A program made the translations under genes and the position numbers. Shown here in pieces: positions 25,701 to 37,520 of a DNA stretch of 64,000 bases; within the stretch, counting starts at the first letter, position 1; every line of letters begins with the position of its first letter. The notes under the pieces are model-generated. The model was given only the letters and a program-made list of their open reading frames with translations, searched no databases and was not told where the DNA came from. Source of the DNA: Tubulanus polymorphus (lineage: Eukaryota; Nemertea; Palaeonemertea; Tubulaniformes; Tubulanidae); the NCBI RefSeq assembly GCF_964204645.1, contig NC_134033.1, positions 12,462,155 through 12,526,154 on the forward strand, read 5' to 3'.

Positions 25701-28700
25701 CCACTACAGTCCCCCGCTCTACCAACTGAGCTACCGAGGGCAGATATTAAAATTGTAACGTCTTGAAGATAAATATTCTACTGATGGCAGGTGTAGACAA
25801 TGGAGTCGTTTGATTCACCTGTTGACGATCATTTACGATTTGGAAATAGAAATACCGTCGTCATAACATCAGTGGGGCTGTTTGGTCGGAGTCACGATAA
25901 CGAGCATCTCCTCATTCCTGTCTGGAGATGTAAGTGGATGGTGCGTTTAGGCGTAGAACTGTGAAGTCTAGATTATCAGTCATGAGATGGTGTTACTTTG
26001 TCGAGCATGTACAGTGGCGTATAACACCGATCGCACCTCTGCCGACCCTTATCGTGGCGCCAGACTTATGATAATGCATGTCTTGCCTTTTACATGATCC
26101 ATGGCATCAAACGTGGACTTTCCATGAATGACCTGTGTCGTGTGTACCTCTAACAAGCTCACCGTGCAATGTCAGGATATGGTTGCATATCTCCTGCCGG
26201 GTATGTACCATGGCATCTAACTCGGAACCTTTGCAGTAGCGGAATGGACCTGCGGCACGGCTGATTGTAACGGTTGATTGCTAACGTTGTACAAAATCCA
26301 AGGTGAAAACAATGATATACACGATATAAAAGATGACGAGATATAACTAATGAAAGTTAACAATAATGAAATCCGCAACTAAGGATTATGCTACGGCATA
26401 ACACATGCAATTTGGTGTCAACGTCAGGACTGTCGGGTCTCTACCACGGTACAGGTGCATGCCAGGTACAGATACAACACTCTCGGTTGTATATTTCTAC
26501 CATTGTGTCGGAAGGCTGCAACTGGCGCGGTGATAACTCTGTATCTCAACGTTTGTTATTGCGGTATAAATGAAGTCATTTCTCGTCGCCCAATTGAACA
26601 ATAAAACACGTGTGTTCTAACACTGATAACTGAATATGCGCTGAACTGGACGAAGCTCATCTATTTTATATTACGCTTAGTTTAACGAACTACTCCGCGG
26701 CAATATGACGCCATACACGACTCGGGCGATATTCATCAAGCGAACGAAATTAACTTATCACCTTATCAGACATCAGAAATCAGGGCTCATTTTGTTTACG
26801 ATGACGTGGTTCTTTACATTCATAACTCCTATTCTGTATACAGTTCATCGTGGACTCTAAAACAAGTCCATCTTTTCCTGATATAAAAATCTCACACCCA
26901 CAATGGAGAATGTCCGGGGTTTCCGTGAGTTAAATAACGATTTATTTCAATCTTTCAACTTCATCACTATGATAGTCATCTCGTGGAGTATTGAATAATC
27001 ATTAAATCAAGAGAACCATGCGAACTCTTTTTTCCTTAGTGCCAAGAATAAGAATCGTCGTTACGACATGGACATATTGTTCCATAGTTATGTTTAGATT
27101 TATATACGTCATTTTAGTCATGTATTTTGTGTATATTCATTGGTTTTGTTTCTTCGATGATATTTCCAGGTCTTCCACCGGTTCCGAATTTCCCGAAAAT
27201 TCGCGAACGCAAAAAAGAGCAGAACATGGTGGAGTTGTTCTGGGAAACGCACACGAACAGCACCGAACCGACTATCTACGTAGTCGAGGCCCGCTGGCAC
27301 GCAGGTCGTGATTTCAGTAACGGGTTGTTAATCGATTGGGCTCCGTTTTCCCTGGTAAGTGACCTCTAATGGCGACCAATAACCTCAAAATATATCCATA
27401 TTGCCATATTGCACACTTTCAATGCGATGTTAAACCCGAAAACGTATTAAATTTTTCCCAAATTTGATTTTAACTCCAGTTCCATGGTTTAAATCGTGGC
27501 TATACAATTCTATACTAATCTATGACTTTCGTGATAAGTTTGCTATACAGTTAACCTCGCCTGAACGGCCATGTTCGAGTAAGGCGAGGTTTGCTGTATC
27601 TATTTGATCGTAAAATATCCGCACTTTCGTCGTGCGGAAGCTAAATATTCAGCGAGTGCGGTGCTGCCATCTGCGAAAATAACTCGGAACTAAAATCCAG
27701 CGCAATTCATTGATGCAGGGAAGTGTGATGTTCTCATCACACTTCCCTGATTGATGTAATAATTTTCTCGTCAATAAAAATTCGAATGAGAAGGGGATCT
27801 TGAAATCATCGCCATTTAGAAAATGTACTTTATGGGGGTAAATTATTAAAATAGTTTTTATCCGTAGGTTAATTTTGTTAATTTACTGACGGATATATGG
27901 AATGCTTGATAATTACAATCACGCTGTATTCGTATCACACGGGATCGACAGTTTCAGTACGAACTGAGGGAAATAGGAAATATACGAACGCTTCATTTCA
28001 ATGAATTAGAAATATATCACGTTAGACGCATGGGACGAAAATACTAACCTGTCGATTGTTTCAAAGATTCACACCTCGAATAGTTGCTAGAATATTGCTG
28101 TAAAATCTCATTATCTGCCTTATTCCATTCGTCTGTCCGATATCCGACATGAGGGAAACTCGCGGATTACAGCGTGGCTGTTGTTTCATAGATTTTCATT
28201 ACATTTTTACTGATACTAATTACGTGGCTTGATTATCGGTTTTGTTTTAAATGACTAGATAATACCGACGAATTGAAAAAAAACCAATTATCTTTTTACG
28301 AAATAAATGACATTTTTGTAAAAGGAAAATGAAGAGTATTTGGTGCGTACCGCAAATCTAAAATTAAATGAATGTACGAATAAGTCGGCTACGACTTGAC
28401 TGTAATTACAAATCATCGCCGGATTTATACGTAAACCGATGAGAAACGGATTCACATCACAAGGCAAAGAACGATATTTTTTTTACTCGACTCATCGAAA
28501 TGATTATTTGTCTTTCTTTCAGACGACGAAACCTTCGATAATTTCACAAATCGAACCGGGAAAATGGTTTATATTTCGGGTAGCCGCCATCAGTATGAAC
28601 GGGAGTCTGGGTTTCTCTCCGGAATCACCGCCATTCAGATTGTCATTAGGTAAGCGACGCATTTCAGAAGACTCGCTCAAGAATACCAAACGGACGAAAT

Positions 28701-31700
28701 GATATATAGATTGGTTTTACGCCTAATTGATGTATAGTTAGGTTTTGAACCAACGAATATATTGCTCAACTGTGTGTCAGAAACATGTTTCTCGAAAACA
28801 CAATATTCTAAAAATAAATGTTGAAGTTCTCAATGTCGCTCAAATGCGATGGAAATAACCCTCAATTCGTTATTTTGCTAACGCAATATGTAGTAGCATT
28901 GTAAAAATTTACAAGTAAAATCAGGACTGTATTTTACGGTTTAATATGTGCTGTTGTTTTCAGAGCCACGAGTGCCGGGTCAGCCGATGAATTTAACGGA
29001 AGGTGAGACTACGATTCACGACGGGTTGATTGATAAACAGATTCGCTGGTCACCGCCCGCTTACAGCGATATTCCTGTCACTAGATTCAAAATATTCTGG
29101 AGTAAACGACTGCGCGGTGTCAGCCCGATGTTGGTATATATGGAGGAACATAAACAGATCATACCGGCTGTAAGTAAATCTGTGTTGACCGAATGGATTT
29201 GGTTTTTTCAATTATCAAAATTATATGGTCAAGAATTTTACAAGGTTTTATATATTTTTTTTACAAGATAGCGCAATTATAAAATACCAGGGCACCCAAA
29301 ACCAAGAAATCCCCCACCCCCACTCCACTGGTGGTCTGAACTCGACTCCAGACAAGTTCCACAGTTGTGTAGATCTAATTTGACTCTGAATCCAGTTGGG
29401 TTCATTATTCGACTCTAGGCCAAGTTCCACAGTTGTAGGATTCAATTTTACCCTGAACCCAGTTCCACGTCCAGTTAGGTAGACGTCTGACTACGGGCCA
29501 ATTTCCACAATTGATAAACTAGCGTTTGGTGAAAATATATACAACATGTCGTATGAATCTTTCGTGTATAATGTTTAAAGCGTCATGTTTCTAATCATTC
29601 AGGATCAGTTCACGTATACGTTGAAGGACATGGAGCCGGACACGACGTATTTCGTGCAGGTTCAAGCGGTTTGTCATTACGGCGAGGAACGTCTGAAAAG
29701 CGAACGAGCGTCGATTTACATCGTTACAGAACCGTTAATTACAAACAACGACAAACAACAAGGTACAAATACATACCTCATAACACAGTTGGAACAACGA
29801 GAATTTAGAAACCTCATCAGATTTAGAGATGGAACCGAGATTATCCGAATTATCCGATTATAATCCATTCAATAAGATTTTAATTACACAATTACAAAAT
29901 TCTTATGGTAGACTTCAATACTAGAGTCAAATGATTGATAAAAATCCACAACAAAATCACAACAATAATGATATTCTTCATTGAGAATAGTATATTCCGA
30001 TACGATCAATTTCACATCGATTATTTCACATTATTTCGGCTGAAGTGACTCAGTGAAATCGATCGTGTTGTAATATATATTTTCAAGGATGAATTTCGTT
30101 ATTGTTGTGATTTTGTGGTGTGGCTTTATCAAACATCTAATGGCCCCAGGACGCTTTATTGAGTATCCAATTGAATAAAACTTTCAAATTACGCCTAATA
30201 CATTTTTTACTCGTTATATATACAGAGTCTCCGGTACATGTCGACGCCGCAGTTATGGGTCTACCCACACCTCCGCCTTTACGCAACGTGACTGTCGACA
30301 AACCTTTCTACGAAAATGGACTACTCAAAGCAACCATACACTGGGTTATACCGAGCGGTACGTACATGTTGCGATACGAAATTCGACAAATAACACGAAA
30401 CACTGAGTATGTCAGTTGGTAGCGTGGCCGAGCGGTCTAAGGCGCCGGTTTAAGGCACCGGTCCAGCAATGGGCGTGGGTTCGAATCCCACCGCTGCCAC
30501 ATTACTTTTTCCTTAGTTTCCTGACTAAAAACTGTTTTGGTCCTTGAAAATCAAATTCTATGTGAAACATTTTTACTAGATTTCCCATACTATTGACATA
30601 GAATATCAAATTCCGTTAAACTGTCAGCCGATATTCCGATGTTTTCTCCTTTTCCAGATTTAGTTAGTTATTAGTCGGTAATTAGTGTGGACATCGGTAG
30701 TCATGGTAACGATCACTTGTTGCCGCGTCGAGTACCCGGATATAAGTGCGCGTTGTCTCAGCCCATTAGTTATAGTAGATAGACAATAAATAGTACACGT
30801 CGTGCACTTTTACCCAGAAGTGTCATCGTATCGACGACATTATGATTATTTCGACGGATCAGTTGACAGAATTTCTATACCCGGCTCGAATCTTAAATTT
30901 CTCGGAAAAATAATACTACTGCGGTCAGAATTTGTGATTCATCGTTGTTAGTGTCCCATGTGCAAAAGTATGGCTCCATTGTAAGTTCCTCCTATGAGAC
31001 CAATGATTTGTGAAGCGAGTGCCGATTGGTTCATAATCTCGGGATCTCAGCCGACTGACCAATCAGAAGAAAGATAGCTGAAACTGTTTCTTCTTCATTT
31101 CATGATTTTCTAAATATTTCTATCGCGGTCATCATTTGATTAAAGTTGTATTTTTTTTCATTTTTAGGTCATAAAGAAAAAATCCATAAATTCTTGATAC
31201 ACTGGACGCCTGATGTCTGCATCGCAATGGCAACACTGGACGGTCCTCTATCAAAAACGATATCAGCCACAACGCATGTAAGTTAAATACTGGATCTCCA
31301 CAGAACTCCTCTGGCAGTCGAGGAATCCTTCTTCGGCATTCGAGGATCCGCCAGGGGGAGTTGTTGTGGATGTAATAATTTTCATCTCAAACTATCGAAC
31401 GAATGTTCTATAATCATTTATCTTTTTTCTCTTTCTCCAAAATGTATCTACAGACGAATGAGGTTAGATATTCAAATATATGTACATTATTTGCATGTTG
31501 TGTGACACGCCCCTTCTGTACCTCACCCACCGTTCCTCGCTAGGGGTTCGAATCCCAACCGACCATCACAATAATACTCTAGATTGTGCTCACCGATTTT
31601 TTTTGTGTCAAGTTTTTCTTCAGCAGTAAAACCCGCAACACGAACGTTAATTCTTACATTTTTGAGAAAGGATGATAATTCAAATATCCCAATTTCAGTT

Positions 31701-33800
31701 CTGCTTAGTAGAAACATTCAGATAGCAACTAACAAATTAACATATTCTTTAATTATGATCACGTGTTGCGGTTTTATTTTCATTTTCCTTCACCGTTTTA
31801 TTTATTCATTTATCCTGTAAAAGTAACTTAAATGGAAATGATTTTGTTGAGCTTATAGATTCGTATTGTCGTTGTCAGCTTTATTTCCCATCATTCGATC
31901 CTTCATTTTGCATGTGTCCGCCATGTTGATTCATAGACCCGCTAGGTGGCAGTTGTAGCCGTGTTAATAGTTGTATTTTTGCATGCGATCCTACAACAGC
32001 GTCTACAAGGGCGGATCTAGGATTCTTAGGATGGGGTGGACCTGAAAATTTGAATGGGTACCTAATTCAAAAGAGGTAGATTTGGCAATGCGAGGGCTTC
32101 AAGCGCGAAATCTTCGTGGCCCTCCCAATTTAGGACAGGGCCCATTTGGATTTATTTTTCGTCTTTTAAAATCATCGCAGCAAAAAGTTATTTTCCCAGA
32201 CTTTTTGGAGGCCATATTCGAATTTTGAAGGGGTGGAGCCGACTGTCCGGTCCAGCCCCCTAAATCTATCCCTTGTCTATGCAATATTCTTTAAGAGCAA
32301 TACGTTGACTATTTGCGTAATACTGAATTCGGTTGAATGAAATTTTCCCTAGTTTCAGTAAAATGAAAAATGATTAATTTTCCGTTTTGTCATTGCAGGA
32401 CACTCAGTTCATGATCTATGACCTACGTTTTGACTGTCGTTACGTGGTCAAAGTTCAGCCAGTCTCGCAAGAGGGCGCTGTCGGGCCTACGTCGCACGCG
32501 ATTTTCAATACTCCGTCGTGTTCAGACGTAAAAATAAAAGGCATCAATTTGCCGGATTGTCCAACAAACGGTAAGACAACGATATCAATTACGTTATGTT
32601 GATAAACATCGTCAGGTCGCTTTAGTGGGAAAAAAAGAATTACTAAACAAACGGGGAACGGCTAATTCACAGTTACTCTTATTCAGTTACGTAATGTTTT
32701 AAGTCAAATAGGATCTACAATTTTTAGTTGAATTTCAAATGTATGTCTATTTTTTTCATATATTCATTCCTTCTCGATGATAGACTTTCCGACTTTAATT
32801 TTCGTTTATCTTTTCTCTTTTTGTTTACTAGCGCCGAACGTGCCGCAAATGCCAGGCGAGCTGCAACACAGTATTATCATAAAAAAGAAAAACATCAGTG
32901 CCGAAATCACGTGGAATAAACCGCAGTCGGATCTGCCTATAACGGCATACAGGATTATCTGGGGTCAGAGACTGACCGACCCGCTCGGGGATCCGCTGTT
33001 CAACTCGGATTTCCCCGTGATGGACAAAAATACAGCGCTTACTAAAGTCATAGCAAAAGTAAGTATCGACAGCACGTGGATCGGTGCAGTGCAGTTGGTC
33101 GAAGGTTCTTCTCTGGCCTCTTTACCCCCATTTCTAATCTCACTTGCCGATGTATTTATATTCATAGAGTAAGCGCAATTTTGTGATCGAGAATCTTAAA
33201 GAAGGGATAGTGTACTTGATCCAGTTACAGGCACTGTCGGCGGCCGGATCCGGGCAAGTTGGCGAAGTGAGGTTCACAACACCACGTCTTTCAGCGCATA
33301 GAACTGCGGGTATGTATAAAAGCCGGCATTTATTACTATATCTTAATACGCCATTTTGAATTTAATTATTCTTTTCCCCTTCGTACCGTTCCGAATGGGG
33401 GTCTAGATTTTCTAAATACGGATGCAGTAGGTCAGGAGACATCGTCCAGAGGGAAGGTGCGTGGTCTCCTACTTCGGAGACACCGTCCAAACTAAAAACG
33501 TTGTCTCCTCCCCCATGCTACCCTCTACCAGGAGACGCTGTCAAGAGTGAGCAAGAAGCCATTTTGAATCTAATCATTTATTTCTTTACAACTTATTTCG
33601 CAGGTTCTAGCGATGTTTTGAAGTCTGGAGACGGTTACGTGTACAACCAACACAATAGCATTCAATATAGTTTAGACGGTCCAAAGGCGGGCGCCAGCGA
33701 ACATTTCAACCGTCGCGTAACAATAGTTACCGTTATCGTTACCACGGTTACCGGCCTGTTCATAACGCATTGTTCGGCGTCGTTGTCATGGAGACGTTAG
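22516..33800 (+). CDS. ANOS1: Anosmin-1 (WAP + four FN3 domains), multi-exon, 5' exons not found
   Basis: Secreted or cell-surface matrix glycoprotein; in vertebrates it binds heparan sulfate and modulates FGF signalling in neuron migration and neurite growth. Exons by splice site and phase: 22516-22750, 27170-27354, 28523-28649, 28964-29169, 29603-29762, 30226-30357, 31168-31277, 32399-32570, 32832-33058, 33168-33309 and 33604-33800 (TAG stop). They join in frame into 630 residues. The first exon holds the end of the Cys-rich region and a complete WAP domain (ASGFEAACVKSC, then NRKCCDNGCGYTC). Four FN3 repeats follow. Family-typical strings include PTIYVVEARW, GKWFIFRVAAI, FYENGLLKATIHW and DLRFDCRYVVKVQP, all close to vertebrate anosmin-1. 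The signal peptide and first Cys-rich exons should lie upstream, but I could not find them in 22 kb. The tail is hydrophobic instead of His/basic-rich. The call is firm; the missing 5' end is a limit of this model. Confidence 0.93.
25156..25247 (-). tRNA. tRNA-Tyr(GUA) with 19-nt intron, copy 1
   Basis: Read on the minus strand: acceptor CCCTCGG/CCGAGGG, D-arm with GCTCAGTTGGTAGAGC, anticodon loop CTGTAG with GUA, a 19-nt intron at the canonical site after position 37, and a T-arm with GGTTCAAATCC. Mature length is 73 with A73. A run of six T follows on the transcribed strand (25145-25150), a Pol III terminator. The gene lies in the first identified intron of anosmin, in antisense orientation. 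Confidence 0.95.
25649..25740 (-). tRNA. tRNA-Tyr(GUA) with 19-nt intron, copy 2
   Basis: Same orientation and structure as the copy about 490 bp away, including the 19-nt intron, D-arm, T-arm and a downstream T6 run. Two differences: the anticodon stem is GGGGA instead of GAGGA (still pairable by G-U), and position 73 reads C instead of A. A73 is an identity base for eukaryotic TyrRS, so this copy may be poorly charged or a young pseudogene. Confidence 0.85.
27543..27600. mobile_element. Short palindromic MITE remnant
   Basis: ATACAGTTAACCTCGCC at the left and GGCGAGGTTTGCTGTAT at the right form an inverted repeat around about 20 bp. Related AACCTCGTTA-type ends occur at about 7208-7380, suggesting a dispersed family. 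Confidence 0.45.
27716..27749. repeat. Perfect 15-bp hairpin in an anosmin intron
   Basis: CAGGGAAGTGTGATG (27716-27730) and its exact complement (27735-27749) flank a TTCT loop. No T-run or known class. Confidence 0.85.
30418..30499 (+). tRNA. tRNA-Leu(AAG)
   Basis: Class II tRNA of 82 nt. Acceptor GGTAGCG/CGCTGCC (one G-U pair) with A73, box A TGGCCGAGCGGTCTAAGGCG, anticodon stem CCGGT/ACCGG around TTAAGGC (AAG anticodon), a long variable arm, and box B GGGTTCGAATCCCAC. A T5 run follows at about 30505. The gene sits in sense orientation 61 nt after the splice donor of the sixth identified anosmin exon. Confidence 0.96.
31515..31566 (+). mobile_element. Box-B-bearing tRNA-derived fragment
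   Basis: CTAGGGGTTCGAATCCCAAC is a perfect T-arm (box B), but I see no matching D-arm or anticodon arm upstream. Similar isolated T-arms occur at about 24933-24952 (minus), 24560-24580 (minus) and 2309-2330 (minus), so SINE remnants are likely. Confidence 0.35.
32006..32275. mobile_element. hAT-like MITE, GGGCGGATCTAGG termini
   Basis: Starts CAAGGGCGGATCTAGGATT and ends CCTAAATCTATCCCTTG, imperfect inverted repeats. A TCTA on both sides may be part of the target duplication. The terminus type (GGGGCGGAT-TAGG) is typical of small hAT elements in many animals. It lies in the anosmin intron before the 32399 exon. Confidence 0.5.
33604..33800 (+). CDS. ANOS1: Anosmin last coding exon with hydrophobic C-terminus
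   Basis: This exon joins in phase (GG|T) to the fourth FN3 exon and runs 64 codons to TAG. The first half is polar (LKSGDGYVYNQHNS). After HFNRR it becomes about 20 hydrophobic or beta-branched residues (VTIVTVIVTTVTGLFITH) and ends CSASLSWRR. Vertebrate anosmin-1 instead ends in a His/basic-rich hydrophilic tail. A GPI-attachment signal or a short membrane segment is a reasonable reading, but it is inference from composition only. Confidence 0.8.
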
Positions 33801-34650
33801 TAAATATATCACACACGGATGATTATTAGCGCCGTTGATAATGATATCTGCTTCCAGAAATGGAGCGTGCCAATCGAAGTTCCAGACGATGAATTCTGGG
33901 AAATTATTTTTTCACTGAACTTATGATTTGAAATGCTACATATAAGATAACAATATGAGAAAGAAATGAATCGATTTGCGGTCTGATATCAGAAAAAAAA
34001 GTGACGCGCAGTTCAATGTGTGTCTCTGATCTATGTTTAATGAGTGAAAATACAAACTGCCGCTTGTCTCGACAGCTGTGAGAAAAGAAGCGATCGTCTA
34101 AAAACCAACAATCGCGATCTTTACCCCAACCGAGTGGATAGGTACGAAACGAGGAACTGTTTAATGAGGCTACACATCCAATCTCGTCAAAAGAAAATGT
34201 GCCGCGCGCAATCTCAACTATGTCAGCGATGTTACAATTTCATGACGTCTTCAAAAACGTTCTACTGCGGCCCACGGTGCGAAGCGAATCATACTCGTAC
34301 GTTCATTGGATACCAGATGATCAGGAGATTGACTAAATAGGGCCGTTAAGGAACATCCCTGATTTGACACGATTACAATGCTTGAACATAATGTCCATAG
34401 ATCCCTTCCGAAATAGATGGCTGCCTCCGTAACATCCCCTGACGAATTGAAATATCTCGGCGTCTGGTATAGGTTAACGGAGCCATTTTTCTGGAGAAGA
34501 GTTTATAGAATTAACTATGGGAATGGCTTCACCATTTCTGGCAATAAAAAACGGTATATTTTTATGAACGAAAAGGTATTAAATCTGAAAGCGCCGCGCG
34601 TTCGCGGTAGTCGATTGTTTTAGCGTCTGAAACTTCGTTTACGTTTTTTG

Positions 34651-34656
34651 AATAAA
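34651..34656 (+). promoter_or_regulatory. Candidate anosmin polyadenylation signal
   Basis: First AATAAA-type hexamer (AATAAA) about 850 bp after the anosmin stop, in AT-rich sequence. The region 33801-34700 would be its 3' UTR; its ORFs are not recognised. Confidence 0.4.
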
Positions 34657-34699
34657 ATATGATTTGATATGCAATTTTTTACCATCCGTATCGTTACGA

Positions 34700-37170
34700 A
34701 GGGCATAGCTACCACCAGTCGATTTTGTAAATGTCAAACTTGAAAAGATTATCGACGTTATCGATGTAGTTCTTCATTATGAACTGATGTCGCATTATTA
34801 AATAAGCTAAAAATGGTATTTGTACAATGATATCATCTTGTGTGTAAATAGATATAAAGCGAGTTCACGTTTTATTAAACGGAATCTGATAATAACCTCT
34901 GTTGAATGTAAGATAAACATATTGTGTATATTGATATGAAAAATCGATGTAAATACGTATATAAATGAATTGATTAAATTGAATTTAGTTGATATATACG
35001 AAAAGGTACTTTAGACGCCTCTGACTAATGGTAAGCGTGCTTAAGGGATGAAATCCCTTTCAGTGCTAGTTCCACAGTTGTGTGAGTTTATTTTGACTTT
35101 GGACCTAACGTTCCAACAAAGTTGTACATACGTAGTTCCACAGTTGTGGGTCTAACAATTTCCCCAGGGCCAGTTCTACAGTTTTACGTTTATTTGACTC
35201 CCCGGAGAAAGCTCTACGCCTATACAGAATTTCACTCATTTCTATATAATACGGGGGCGGATTCAAGCTATGTTCCCACTGCAATCTGAAATAAAGTCAT
35301 TAGAACTACCCCATTCTGTCACCTGTTTCGAACAAAGAAAAAACATTTTCGCGCATCTATCAAAGTAACCTAAAAGTCAAAATTGATTCCATTTGCTCTA
35401 AATGCGCACCTTCCAGAAATTCCAGAATGCCCAAGGTGCCAGGAAACGGGCCTATTGGAAAATGTTCGGCACTCTACAGCCAACTTATTGGCGATTGACC
35501 TGCGTATGCCTGAACTACATAGTTTCTGGAATACAGTCAAAAGGCCCCCGGGACCCGGATTCACGAACGGGGTGAAACTTTTGATTCGAATTAGGTGATA
35601 ATTCGAATTAAGAACGCTTAAAACGCTTAATTCGAATTAGGACCCGCCCAGACCCTCTGATCTAGCGTTGCTGAGACACGCTGTCGTTCTTGCGTTGTGG
35701 CGTACTTAACAGCAACATCGACTCGGCGTCACCCTTGTCCTTTACATTTTACGTCACCGCGCATGTAAGTTGGTAAAATAATGATGAAATGTGCATTTAT
35801 TTTGTTATAACGGAATATTGAATATATAATTGAAACATATAGGGCCTGAATGATATAATGTTACATAGCCTATACGCGCATACATCTGTAAAACAATATA
35901 CTTTTTGTATTGAAGATATTTATTGTAATACTGATTACGTATGATTTCTAAGACCTGAATCTAGACGTAAGCACAGCTGTAAACCGAGTACTGAGATTCA
36001 AGATATCTATTTCAAACCATGCGGAAATTAGATTAGTGATTAAAACTCTTCGACTTTTTCTCTTTTTTTTCTTATGATGAATTAATACGCGCAGATCTGT
36101 TTTGTATTGAAAGTTTATATAACCATAAAGTTGTAGCTAACGATCTTTTTATATGGCTTAGAATACGACTTTCTTAATAGTTTTATTTCAAATTTTGTGA
36201 TAGATTGATTATCACTGTCGGCCATTTTATTTAAAGTTTCTTTACCAGAAGCTGGCGACACCGACACGCGTCATCGATTTGGGCCTGAACATGTTGTACA
36301 GGGCCTATCTACGTTATGTGCTGTGGCATATGAATATATTCTGTTCGCGTTGGTTGGGAGGGGGAGGGCGATTGGGGGGTCGCAGAAAATCCATATCTCG
36401 GCGAACTGACGAAATTATAGTGTAATTTATACATATACGAAATATATTGAATAAAAAATTATAACGATAATGATAATTATAATAAGAATACGAATAAATA
36501 TGATTTAAACATGTAATAGTTGGCTTCCTTTCACATATTTCGGTTTTTGTGTAGTTTCAGACCTGATAATCAATTCATCCTGCAGTAAACAAATAAGATT
36601 AAGATTGGAGATCGAGTTTTTACACATGTTGTTTCTACCGCACAGAATGCGAAGACTTTTAATTCCCCTGGGCCACGAAGAGGGGGTTTTCCACGAGACG
36701 GAAACCACACACGCGGTGAAAACTCAAATTAAAAAACAAAAGCTAAATTCTCCTTTAGAAAAACTACCTCTTATCGCCGTTTCATCGTAAAATTCTCCGT
36801 GTACAGAAGAGTCCACGGGGCCGTTATCAGGTAACAATGACGGTGACATCGCCGTGCGTGCCACAAACTGGTTTGTACCAGAACGACCCGAACCAGCCCG
36901 ATTTGGCCATTCTATACATTGCGCATGAGTGGCCGTGGAAGGATTATTCGAGCATCGCATTGAACACGATCTACCAGAGCTATATGAGCACCTAAAATTA
37001 TGATTAGAATGTTAAGAGTTGCCACGACCACAATTTTGACCTGGGTACTTTATGCAAATTGCTGCTGTTGATGCCGAGTCCGGGTGAACAGATGATGTTT
37101 CCGGTTCGAACCCGGTTATCTACTCTGAATCTAAGTTATCTTAATGGTAGTACAATAACCACACTCAAAC
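34700..37170. other. Gene-free stretch between anosmin and the first foldback
   Basis: Dispersed repeats only. Segments at 35060-35190 share AGTTCCACAGTTGTG with 29.3-29.5, 46.4 and 50.5 kb. A TTCGAATTA palindrome lies at 35575-35640. No exon recognised. Confidence 0.6.
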
Positions 37171-37174
37171 GCGG

Positions 37175-37405
37175 TGAGATAAAAACCCACTATGTACAAA
37201 TTAAAAGAATTTTAAAATCGAGAATTTATTTATTTATTTTTATTAATTTAATAAATCCCTTGTTTTTAGTCTATATATTTACACCTGTCGATGATCTCTA
37301 GGGTGAGATCGAAACGTCGTGTATCTTATATTTTAGATTTTTGAATAAATAATAAATTTTCGATTTTAAAATTCTTTTAATTTGTAAGTAGTGGGTTTTT
37401 ATCTT
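37175..37405. mobile_element. Foldback element with hammerhead core
   Basis: Terminal inverted arms of about 50 bp start GATAAAAACCCACTA and end TAGTGGGTTTTTATC. They continue through a shared AAATTAAAAGAATTTTAAAATCG block. The centre holds the hammerhead-like motif. No coding capacity, so non-autonomous. The inverted-repeat layout fits either a MITE or an inverted terminal fragment of a Penelope-like element. Confidence 0.75.
37278..37326 (+). ncRNA. Candidate type I hammerhead ribozyme (minimal stem III)
   Basis: Seen in sequence: TACAC (37280-37284) pairs perfectly with GTGTA (37319-37323) as stem I. Between them lie a CTGTCGAT core region (37285-37292), stem II GATCTC/GAGATC (293-298 with 305-310, loop TAGGGT), GAAA (311-314), and ACGTC (314-318). 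Known: hammerheads need CUGANGA, GAAA and a UH cleavage site; small Penelope-associated versions have a stem III so short that they act as dimers. Here ACGU is self-complementary and GUC is the canonical site, so cleavage would follow 37318. Core position A6 reads T and one U precedes stem II, so activity is uncertain. Confidence 0.5.
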
Positions 37406-37520
37406 ATTAGTTGAACGGCGCTGATAGAGGTTAGTCGTTTGTGTCCCAGGTTCGAATCCAATCCTATCAAAGATCCCGATTGTGCGCGGTATGTCTCTGT
37501 TTCTAACGTCACTAAGAAAA

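Noticed and set aside
30407-30412. GTATGT as the donor of the sixth identified anosmin exon
   Set aside because: It gives the wrong phase for the exon at 31168 (immediate stop); the GTACGT at 30358 restores the frame and the match to the anosmin family.
34044-34340. 98-codon Cys-containing ORF after anosmin
   Set aside because: Lies in the probable anosmin 3' UTR, no splice context or family match.
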